This document shows, piece after piece, positions 57,770 to 64,000 of a DNA stretch of 64,000 nt. The notes beneath the pieces were generated by a model. That model was not told the origin of the DNA. It worked only from the letters and a program-made list of their open reading frames with translations, and did not search any database. The translations under genes were made by a program, and so were the position numbers. Every line of letters starts with the position of its first letter. Position 1 is the first letter of the stretch. This DNA is from Acidobacteriota bacterium (GTDB taxonomy: Bacteria > Acidobacteriota > Blastocatellia > RBC074), in the NCBI GenBank assembly GCA_018269055.1, contig JAFDVI010000024.1, positions 1-64,000 on the forward strand, given 5' to 3'.

Positions 57770-58105
57770 TCACATCGCTCCGACTTTTTCCAACGCGTTG
57801 TGCATTTGCACGCCGTGAACCAGCGTGATCCCCGCTTTCATTACGGCGGCGACGTGAACCGCTTCGGTCATTTCCTCCGGGTTCGCGCCCGCTTCCAAAC
57901 AAGCCGTCGTGTAGGCATCAATGCAATACGGACATTTGTCCGAATGCGCGACCGCCAAGGCAATCAATGCCTTTTCCCGTTTGGTCAACGCGCCGTCTTG
58001 TCCGGTGACGGCGTTGTAATAGTCGAAAAACTTGTCCGCCAATTCGTTGCGAAACTTGCCGATTTCACCAAAGCGCGCCAAGTCTTTGGGTTCGTAATAG
58101 CTCAT
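57770..58105 (-). CDS. Arsenosugar-associated peroxidase-like (AhpD/CMD) protein
   Basis: A 111-residue carboxymuconolactone-decarboxylase-fold protein starting MSYYEPKDLARFGEIGKFR. It has the redox motif SDKCPYCIDAYTTACLEAGA (CxxC), and DGALTKREKALIALAVAHSD before it. Similar proteins (TIGR04029) accompany arsS. AAGGAGA before ATG 58105 and homology from that Met settle the start, not the longer frame. The substrate is unknown. Confidence 0.82.
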   Translation of the reverse strand: MSYYEPKDLARFGEIGKFRNELADKFFDYYNAVTGQDGALTKREKALIALAVAHSDKCPYCIDAYTTACLEAGANPEEMTEAVHVAAVMKAGITLVHGVQMHNALEKVGAM

Positions 58106-58301
58106 AGAAAAGTCTCCTTTTGATTGCTTTGTGCTTGTTTGATGATGACCAACACAGCATAGGACACGGCACAAGACCAGTCCAGTTTTGTCAGTTGAAT
58201 CACTTCAGATTGCGCTTTGTCTGCCTAAGGAAGTCGGCTAGACTGCGAAATCTCAAAGCAAAGAGTGGGCTTTGTTTGATTCAGGTTCAGAGGATTTTGC
58301 G

Positions 58302-58697
58302 ATGCAAACCGCAACGGTAGAAGCCGTAGATTCCAAAACGGAGTGGTACAGAATAGAAAATCAACACGGTCAAAGACTGGCGTACATAAAACGGCTGTGT
58401 AAACAGATTTCCGATGCTTTTGCGCCGGAACAGATTATTTTATTCGGCTCCCAAGCCTACGGAACGCCGACGCCGGATTCCGACATTGACCTGCTGGTCG
58501 TCATGCATTACGAAAGCAGCCACTCCGCACAGGCAATCCAGATTTTGAACCAGCTCAACGTGCTTGCGCCGATTGATTTGCTGGTGCGCTCGCCGGAAGA
58601 AGTCCGTGAACGAATCGAAATTGGCGACAACTTTATGCGCGAGATTTTCGAGCGAGGAAAGGTGATGTATGAAGCAGCTCACGCTCGAATGGATTGA
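58302..58697 (+). CDS. MNT-domain nucleotidyltransferase (type VII antitoxin-like)
   Basis: A 131-residue protein starting MQTATVEAVDSKTEWYRIEN. LFGSQAYGTPTPDSDIDLLV (about residue 46) is the GSx(8-10)DxD nucleotidyltransferase motif. AGAGGA precedes the ATG at 58302; a frame start ten codons earlier is unlikely. Its 3' end overlaps the following HEPN gene by 29 bases, the usual arrangement for HEPN/MNT modules, where the MNT protein modifies the HEPN RNase toxin. Confidence 0.85.
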   Translation: MQTATVEAVDSKTEWYRIENQHGQRLAYIKRLCKQISDAFAPEQIILFGSQAYGTPTPDSDIDLLVVMHYESSHSAQAIQILNQLNVLAPIDLLVRSPEEVRERIEIGDNFMREIFERGKVMYEAAHARMD

Positions 58698-59055
58698 GAA
58701 AGCCGAAGGCGATTGGTTTGCCGCCCAGCAACTTTACCGCGCTCGAAAACACCCAAATTATAATGCTGCCTGCTTTCATACCCAGCAATGCGCCGAGAAA
58801 TATCTCAAAGCCCGGCTCCAAGAAGCAGGAATTGCTTTTAGCAAAACCCATAACCTGGCTCACCTACTTACGCTCACGCTGCAAGTTGAACCGCAATGGA
58901 TTGCCATGCAGCCTCAGATGAATGCGCTAAGCGTCTTCGCCGTTGATTTTCGCTATCCGGGAAAATCAGCAACAAAGCTGGATGCGCGTCAGGCCATCAA
59001 AGATTGCCGCGAAGTCAGGCGAGTCATTCGAACAGCATTAAAATTACCAGTCTAA
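58669..59055 (+). CDS. HEPN-domain protein (toxin-like)
   Basis: A 128-residue helical protein: MKQLTLEWIEKAEGDWFAAQ, AACFHTQQCAEKYLKARLQE and SKTHNLAHLLTLTLQ. This is the HEPN PF05168 pattern. It starts inside the MNT gene. Its RNase activity is inferred from the family; no R-x4-H site is evident to me. It is the intact partner of the first of two adjacent modules. Confidence 0.85.
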   Translation: MKQLTLEWIEKAEGDWFAAQQLYRARKHPNYNAACFHTQQCAEKYLKARLQEAGIAFSKTHNLAHLLTLTLQVEPQWIAMQPQMNALSVFAVDFRYPGKSATKLDARQAIKDCREVRRVIRTALKLPV

Positions 59056-59077
59056 CACAGCAAGAAAGGTCGGGTTG

Positions 59078-59371
59078 ATGACAAATACAGATAGCATTCT
59101 GACTACATTGAAAGAGCTGAAACCGCTTATCGCCAGCCGGTACAAGACCAAAGAAATCGGTTTGTTCGGCTCATTCGCGCGCGGGGAGCAACGCGAGGAC
59201 AGCGACATTGATGTGCTGGTTGAATTTGAAGAAGGCGCGGACTTGTTCGATTTGGTAGGGCTGGCGGATTACCTGGAAGAGGCGCTACAGCAGAAAGTGG
59301 ACGTTGTTCCCAAGCGTGCGCTTCGAGAAGAGTTGCGGGACTCTGTGTTGCGAGAGGTCGTCACGATATGA
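59078..59371 (+). CDS. Second MNT-domain nucleotidyltransferase (MntA-like)
   Basis: A 97-residue protein, [20 protein letters not shown], with [20 protein letters not shown] near residue 30, the canonical GS...DxD motif and typical MntA length. ATG at 59078 is preferred over TTG at 59075. Its stop overlaps an ATG (59368-59371, ATGA) that opens a short HEPN frame, so a DUF86-type partner was once coupled to it. Confidence 0.85.
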   Translation: MTNTDSILTTLKELKPLIASRYKTKEIGLFGSFARGEQREDSDIDVLVEFEEGADLFDLVGLADYLEEALQQKVDVVPKRALREELRDSVLREVVTI

Positions 59372-59451
59372 GGGATCATACGCTGTATCTGAAAGACATT
59401 TTGGCGGCGATAGACAGAATCGAAGAGTTCGTCGCCGGAGAGGCAGACTAA
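59368..59451 (+). pseudogene. Truncated DUF86/HepT-type HEPN remnant
   Basis: The frame [20 protein letters not shown] continues FVAGEAD and then stops at TAA after 27 codons. The N-terminus matches the DUF86 (HepT) start, YLKDILEAIERIE..., but full proteins have about 110-140 residues and the rest is missing. The luciferase-like gene starts 15 bases on, with its own AGGAGA. Deletion between the two genes is the simple explanation. Confidence 0.75.
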
Positions 59452-59465
59452 ATAGGAGAAGAAAC

Positions 59466-60464
59466 ATGCCAACGGAACGGGTCGCACTCTACCTGCAAGA
59501 CGCGCACTCCTTACAGGATGGGATCAAATATGCGCAGTACGCCGAAAGCAAAGGTTTTGAAGCCGTGTGGCAGGCGGAAAGCCGCTTGGTACGGGATGCG
59601 ATTGTGCCGATGGCGGCGTTTGCTGCAACGACTGAGCGCATCAAGATCGGCGCGGGCGTCATCAATAACTGGACGCGCAACATTGGCTTGCTGGCCGCAA
59701 CGTGGTTGACGCTGGATGACCTGGCGCCAGACCGAATGATTTGCGGCATCGGGGCTTGGTGGGATCCGCTGGCGAAAAACGTAGGCATTGAACGGCGCAA
59801 GCCTTTACTGGCTATGCGCGAAACGGTGGAAGTGTTGCGACGGTTGCTGCGAATGGAAAACGTCACCTTTCACGGCGAATTTCACAACGTCACGGGCATT
59901 GAACTCGATGTGGTGCATGGTCGCCGCGAACCGCGGAACGTGCCGATTTACATTGGCGCGACCGGCGATAAGATGATGGAACTCACGGGGGAAATCGCCG
60001 ACGGCGTGCTGCTGAATTATTGCGTGCCGCCGGAATACAACGACCGCGCGCTGGAATTGCTGGAAGCGGGCGCGAAAAAAGCCGGGCGCAACTTGGATGA
60101 AATTGATCGTCCGCAATTGGTGGTTTGCTCTGTGGATCACGACCGTAAAAAAGCCATCGAAGCAGCGAAGGTGTTGTTGACGCAATACCTGGCGCAGCAG
60201 CCGCACATCGCCAAGGCGTCGGGCGTCAGCGAAGACATCGTCAAACAGGTGCAATCCATCTTGGGCTGGCCCGCGACCAAAGAGCAGATTCATCAGGCGA
60301 TGCAGTATGTTCCGGATGAATTTGTACTGAAGATTTCAGCGACGGGCACGCCCGATGAAGTGCGCGCCAAAGTGGATGAATACCGGCGGCGCGGCTGCAC
60401 CTGTCCGGTGCTCTATCCGATGAGCGATCCATACTTGATGATTGATACCTTTGCGCAAGCCTGA
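59466..60464 (+). CDS. LLM-class flavin-dependent oxidoreductase
   Basis: A 332-residue TIM-barrel protein of the luciferase-like/F420-dependent group. [20 protein letters not shown] starts the protein; [40 protein letters not shown] and [20 protein letters not shown] are typical barrel segments. The cofactor may be FMN or F420. AGGAGA lies seven bases before the ATG, so the longer open frame is rejected. A large inverted repeat follows the stop. Confidence 0.88.
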   Translation: MPTERVALYLQDAHSLQDGIKYAQYAESKGFEAVWQAESRLVRDAIVPMAAFAATTERIKIGAGVINNWTRNIGLLAATWLTLDDLAPDRMICGIGAWWDPLAKNVGIERRKPLLAMRETVEVLRRLLRMENVTFHGEFHNVTGIELDVVHGRREPRNVPIYIGATGDKMMELTGEIADGVLLNYCVPPEYNDRALELLEAGAKKAGRNLDEIDRPQLVVCSVDHDRKKAIEAAKVLLTQYLAQQPHIAKASGVSEDIVKQVQSILGWPATKEQIHQAMQYVPDEFVLKISATGTPDEVRAKVDEYRRRGCTCPVLYPMSDPYLMIDTFAQA

Positions 60465-60465
60465 A

Positions 60466-60557
60466 CATTTTCCAATTGTCATTTGACAGTTGTCATTTTT
60501 CATTGCGATTTCCAATGAAATGACAGATGCCAAATCTCAAATGCCAATTGGAAAATG
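60466..60557. repeat. Large inverted repeat after the luciferase-like gene
   Basis: Arms at 60466-60486 and 60537-60557 are complementary at 20 of 21 positions; an inner stem (TGTCATT...CAATG with AATGACA) extends the hairpin. It lies between the LLM oxidoreductase stop and the nitrilase-family start and can act as a terminator or processing site, or is a mobile repeat. Confidence 0.75.
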
Positions 60558-60587
60558 AAACGAACCATGAACTGAAGGAGAACCAGA

Positions 60588-61472
60588 ATGTCCAGAGTTG
60601 TGAGATGTGGTCTGATCCAGGCCACGAACGCGGAGCCAGCCAATAGCTCCATCGAAAAAATCAAACAGGCAATGATTGATAAGCACGTGGCGATGATCGG
60701 TGACGCCGCAAAACAAGGTGTTCAGATCATCTGTTTGCAGGAGCTTTTCTACGGCCCGTATTTCTGCGCCGAACAAAATCCGCATTGGTACGGGTTGGTT
60801 GAACGCATTCCCAATGGTCCTACCACAAAACTGATGCAGGACATCGCCAAACAGCACCGGATGGTGATCGTCGCGCCGATTTATGAAGAAGAGATGACCG
60901 GTGTGTATTACAACACGGCAGCGGTGATTGACGCCGATGGCACGTACCTGGGCAAATATCGCAAGACGCACATTCCACATTGTCTGCCTGGCTTTTGGGA
61001 AAAGTTTTACTTCACGCCCGGCAACTTGGGCTTTCCGACCTTTGAAACGAAATATGCGCGCGTTGGCGTGTACATCTGCTACGACCGGCATTTTCCCGAA
61101 GGCGCGCGAGCCTTGGGACTGAACGGCGCGGAAATCGTGTTCATCCCTTCGGCGACGACCAAAGGTCATGCGGATTACCTGTGGGAATTGGAACAGCGCG
61201 GGCACGCCGTGGCCAATGGCTATTTCGTCGGCACGATCAATCGCGTGGGGACGGAAGCGCCCTGGAACATCGGCGAGTTTTTCGGCTCGTCGTATTTTTG
61301 CAATCCTGACGGGCGCATTCTGGCCAAAGGCAGCGAAGACAAAGACGAATTGATCGTGGCGGATTTGGATTTGGACGAAATCCGCGAAGTGCGCACGCAC
61401 TGGCAGTTTTATCGCGACCGGCGACCGGAAATGTACGGCGCGCTGGCCGGGATGGATGGCGTGAAAGGATAA
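60588..61472 (+). CDS. Carbon-nitrogen hydrolase (nitrilase superfamily, beta-ureidopropionase/carbamoylputrescine amidase-like)
   Basis: A 294-residue protein with the Glu-Lys-Cys triad: Glu in CLQELFYGPYFCAEQNP (about residue 50), Lys in KYRKTHIPHCLPGFWEKFYF (about 125) and Cys in GVYICYDRHFPEGARALGLNG (about 164). The WEKFYFTPG segment resembles N-carbamoyl amide hydrolases. It probably splits an N-carbamoyl or amide compound to an amine. GGAG precedes the ATG. The D-aminoacylase-type gene starts three bases after the stop. Confidence 0.88.
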   Translation: MSRVVRCGLIQATNAEPANSSIEKIKQAMIDKHVAMIGDAAKQGVQIICLQELFYGPYFCAEQNPHWYGLVERIPNGPTTKLMQDIAKQHRMVIVAPIYEEEMTGVYYNTAAVIDADGTYLGKYRKTHIPHCLPGFWEKFYFTPGNLGFPTFETKYARVGVYICYDRHFPEGARALGLNGAEIVFIPSATTKGHADYLWELEQRGHAVANGYFVGTINRVGTEAPWNIGEFFGSSYFCNPDGRILAKGSEDKDELIVADLDLDEIREVRTHWQFYRDRRPEMYGALAGMDGVKG

Positions 61473-61474
61473 GT

Positions 61475-63103
61475 ATGAGTACGCCTGATCTGGTTCTGAA
61501 AAACGGATTGGTTGCCGACGGCACAGGGCGCGGGCTTTATCCAGCGGACGTGGCGATTCGCCGGAATTACATTTTGGCGATTGGCGCACCGGGATCACTC
61601 CATGCGATGGAAGAACTCGACTGCAAGGGCTTGGTCATTGCGCCCGGCTTCATTGACACGCACAGCCATTCGGATTTGCGCGTGCTGATGGAACCGGAAC
61701 TGCCAATGAAAGCGCGCCAGGGCATCACGCTGGAAGTTTTTGGGCAGGACGGAATTTCGGTCGCGCCCATTCGCACGGCGGATCAACCACAGGTGGCGCG
61801 TTCGCTGGCTGGACTCGATGGCGATTTGGGTCGCGCCTGGGATTGGCAATCGGTGGCGGAGTATCTGGCCGCGATTGAGCGCGCGAAACCCGCAATTGAT
61901 TGCGCGTATTTGATTCCGCACGGTGCGGTGCGGCTGGCCATAATGGGAATGGAAGATCGAAAAGCGCGGCCGGATGAAATCGCCGCGATGCAGGAACTGA
62001 TTCGGCAATCCATGCGCGAAGGCGCGCTGGGGCTTTCGACCGGCTTGATTTATCCGCCCTGTTGTTTTGCCGACACCAGCGAGCTTGTTGAACTCTGCCG
62101 CGCGGTAGTGGAATTTGACGGCATTTTCGTGTCGCACATGCGCAGCGAAAGCGATTACATCGAAGACGGCATCGCCGAAATGATTGAAGTCGGCAAACGG
62201 TCGGGCGTTCGCGTTCACATTTCGCATTTCAAAATTGCGGGGCGCGAAAACTGGTCGCGGATTGACGGCGTGCTGGCAATGATCGAGCAGGCTCAACGCG
62301 AAGGCGTTCGCGTGACGGCGGATCAATATCCATACATTGCCGGTTCGACGATGCTTGGGGCGATCCTGCCTCCGTGGGCGCACGCGGGCGGCGTCGAAGA
62401 AACCCTGAAGCGACTGACCAGCACAGAAGAACGCGGCAAAATGCGCGCGGCGATGCTGGATCGAACGCCATCGCACTGGGACAACTTCTGGAAATGGTCA
62501 GGGCCGGAAGGCATCGTCATTCCCGATATTCCGTCAGGCAATCACCCGGATTACCTCGGCAAAAATTTGTCGCAGGCCGCTTGTCTGAAAAAACAGGCCG
62601 AGCAAGTCAGTGAAACAGAGGCTGTCGAGTTTGCCTTTGACCTACTGCTTGAAGAGCGCATGGGCGTCGGCATGATTTCCTTCAGCCAATCGGAAGAAGT
62701 CGTTTGCAAAATCATGCAGCAACCTTACGTCAATGTGTGCACCGATGGCCTGCTGGGCGGCAAACCGCATCCGCGCGCTTACGGTACCTACCCGCGAATT
62801 CTTGGCCGATATGTGCGCGAATATAACCTGCTTTCATTGTCAGAAGCCGTTCGCAAAATGTCCGGCTTGGCGGCGGAAACCTTTCAGCTTCGCGGGTACG
62901 GGCATATCAAAGATGGCGCGCAAGCAAACATTGTCGTTTTCGATCCGCAGCAAGTCATTGACCGCGCAACCTTCGAGGACTCCAAACAATTTCCCAAAGG
63001 CATCGAACACGTCATTGTCGAAGGCCAACCAGCAATTCGTTACACTGAATCCTATTTGCCCGGATACGGCAAAACGGTTCGCCGCACTGAAGTGGAGCCA
63101 TGA
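61475..63103 (+). CDS. D-aminoacylase/amidohydrolase family protein
   Basis: A 542-residue metal hydrolase. IAPGFIDTHSHSDLRVLMEP is the first metal site (HxH), HISHFKIAGRENW and the region VFVSHMRSES carry other ligands, and VCTDGLLGGKPHPRAYGTYP is the catalytic Asp region. These fit N-acyl-D-amino-acid deacylases and related dihydropyrimidinase-like enzymes. The stop overlaps the transporter ATG (63100-63103). Confidence 0.88.
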   Translation: MSTPDLVLKNGLVADGTGRGLYPADVAIRRNYILAIGAPGSLHAMEELDCKGLVIAPGFIDTHSHSDLRVLMEPELPMKARQGITLEVFGQDGISVAPIRTADQPQVARSLAGLDGDLGRAWDWQSVAEYLAAIERAKPAIDCAYLIPHGAVRLAIMGMEDRKARPDEIAAMQELIRQSMREGALGLSTGLIYPPCCFADTSELVELCRAVVEFDGIFVSHMRSESDYIEDGIAEMIEVGKRSGVRVHISHFKIAGRENWSRIDGVLAMIEQAQREGVRVTADQYPYIAGSTMLGAILPPWAHAGGVEETLKRLTSTEERGKMRAAMLDRTPSHWDNFWKWSGPEGIVIPDIPSGNHPDYLGKNLSQAACLKKQAEQVSETEAVEFAFDLLLEERMGVGMISFSQSEEVVCKIMQQPYVNVCTDGLLGGKPHPRAYGTYPRILGRYVREYNLLSLSEAVRKMSGLAAETFQLRGYGHIKDGAQANIVVFDPQQVIDRATFEDSKQFPKGIEHVIVEGQPAIRYTESYLPGYGKTVRRTEVEP

Positions 63104-64000
63104 CCGATCATCCCGAATCAACCAACGAATCCTCTGCAAACAAACGAAGCATTTTCAGTGCGCTGGCCATTGACCTGACGCCGCTTCGCGCCTCGCGCGA
63201 TTTCCGGCTGCTGTTCATTGGGCAGTTCGTTTCGGTATTCGGTTCCGCCATTAGTTATGTCGTATTGCCGTGGCAAATGTATCAACTGACAAAATCCAAT
63301 TTCGCCGTGGGGATGTTGGGACTGGCGGAATTTCTGCCGATGTTCGTGATGGCGTTTGTCGGCGGAGCCTTGGCGGATTTCATTGACCGGCGGCGATTGA
63401 TCGTCGTCGCGGAACTCGGATTGACTGTTTGTTGCGGGGCGTTGATCGTCAATGCATTGTCGCCTCAACCACGGGTTTGGGTCTTGTTCTTGATAGCGGC
63501 GTTGTTCGCTGCACTGAACGGCGTACATCGCCCGGCGTTGGAAGCGTTGACGCCGCGACTGGTCGCGCCGGAGTTGATGCCCGCAGTCGCGGCGCTGGGC
63601 ATGCTTCGCGGCAGTTTCAGCTTTATCGTCGGCCCCGCGTTGGCCGGAGTGATTGCGGCCAGTTTTGGCGCAGCCGTGGCTTTTGCGGTGGATGCTGCGA
63701 CGTTCATTGTTTCCATCGTTGCCTTGCTGTTGATTCGTCCTGTCGCCATGCCGGCTCGGTTGGACGACGAAGAGCGACCAAACCTGCGATCCGTCGTGGA
63801 AGGGTTGAAGTACGCACGCAGCCGACAGGAATTGCTGGGAACGTACCTGATTGACATCAACGCGATGTTTTTCGGCATGCCCATCGCGCTGTTTCCAGCC
63901 ATTGCGGAAAGTTTGGGCGGAGCTTCCGTCGGGTTGTTTTACGCAATGCCTGCGGTCGGTTCGCTGGTTATTTCACTGACTTCGAGTTGGGCAGGCAAAA
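63100..64000 (+). CDS. MFS transporter, partial at right edge
   Basis: The frame opens ATG at 63100 and stays open to the end of the window (300 codons). MTDHPESTNESSANKRSIFS is a hydrophilic start; then FRLLFIGQFVSVFGSAISYV, VLPWQMYQLTKSNFAVGMLG and GGALADFIDRRRLIVVAELG match EntS/MFS_3-type exporters. It is coupled to the amidohydrolase by the ATGA overlap. The C-terminus is outside the window. Confidence 0.85.
   Translation, partial: MTDHPESTNESSANKRSIFSALAIDLTPLRASRDFRLLFIGQFVSVFGSAISYVVLPWQMYQLTKSNFAVGMLGLAEFLPMFVMAFVGGALADFIDRRRLIVVAELGLTVCCGALIVNALSPQPRVWVLFLIAALFAALNGVHRPALEALTPRLVAPELMPAVAALGMLRGSFSFIVGPALAGVIAASFGAAVAFAVDAATFIVSIVALLLIRPVAMPARLDDEERPNLRSVVEGLKYARSRQELLGTYLIDINAMFFGMPIALFPAIAESLGGASVGLFYAMPAVGSLVISLTSSWAGK

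Overview
The window is a stretch of bacterial chromosome, most likely from an acidobacterium (Blastocatellia-like). This is an inference from the protein families, not from a marker gene. It rests on an Oar-like TonB-dependent receptor with an N-terminal carboxypeptidase-regulatory domain next to an ECF sigma factor, DUF4139, arsenosugar-type radical SAM genes, a GMC oxidoreductase/cupin pair and many intergenic palindromic repeats. Genes are dense and about 60 can be supported. There is one tRNA, a probable 6S RNA and no CRISPR array.

Layout. 0-8.5 kb: a secreted DUF4139 protein, a small lipoprotein, three membrane proteins with zinc ribbons, an osmoprotectant-type ABC transporter whose permease is fused to its binding protein, and a Tat-exported sugar isomerase-like protein. 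8.7-18.3 kb: tRNA-Ser(UGA), an alginate-lyase-family enzyme, a sigma factor/anti-sigma-like/membrane protein/TonB-receptor run, and a GMC oxidoreductase translationally coupled to an exported cupin. Two intergenic elements here share the same terminal inverted repeat. 18.3-24.4 kb: RNase HI, DUF488, an amino-acid permease, a HEPN/nucleotidyltransferase-like pair whose HEPN gene carries an in-frame TAG, a molybdopterin oxidoreductase and a cysteine-cluster protein.

24.4-39.6 kb: a ten-gene minus-strand surface-polysaccharide locus. It encodes a WecA/MraY-type initiating transferase, three GT4, one GT2 and one GT39-type transferase, an O-antigen ligase/polymerase, an asparagine synthase, a two-domain dehydrogenase and a heparinase II/III-family protein. 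Its distal part (about 35.4-39.6 kb) is visibly richer in A+T than the rest. Several genes here end in tails made from simple intergenic repeats.

39.9-57 kb: thiD, an NrdD-like protein in which the glycyl-radical glycine is replaced by asparagine, carB, the 6S RNA candidate followed by a YmdB-type phosphodiesterase, an L-2-hydroxyglutarate oxidase-like gene, transporters, an orphan beta-class DNA methyltransferase, DUF4230, a HerA-like ATPase and a membrane glycosyltransferase. 56.7-64 kb: arsS with its peroxidase-like partner, two adjacent HEPN-MNT (type VII) toxin-antitoxin modules of which the second has a HEPN gene cut to 27 codons, and an operon (luciferase-like oxidoreductase, nitrilase-family amidase, D-aminoacylase-type amidohydrolase, MFS exporter) that looks like a catabolic route for N-carbamoyl or amide compounds and runs off the right edge.
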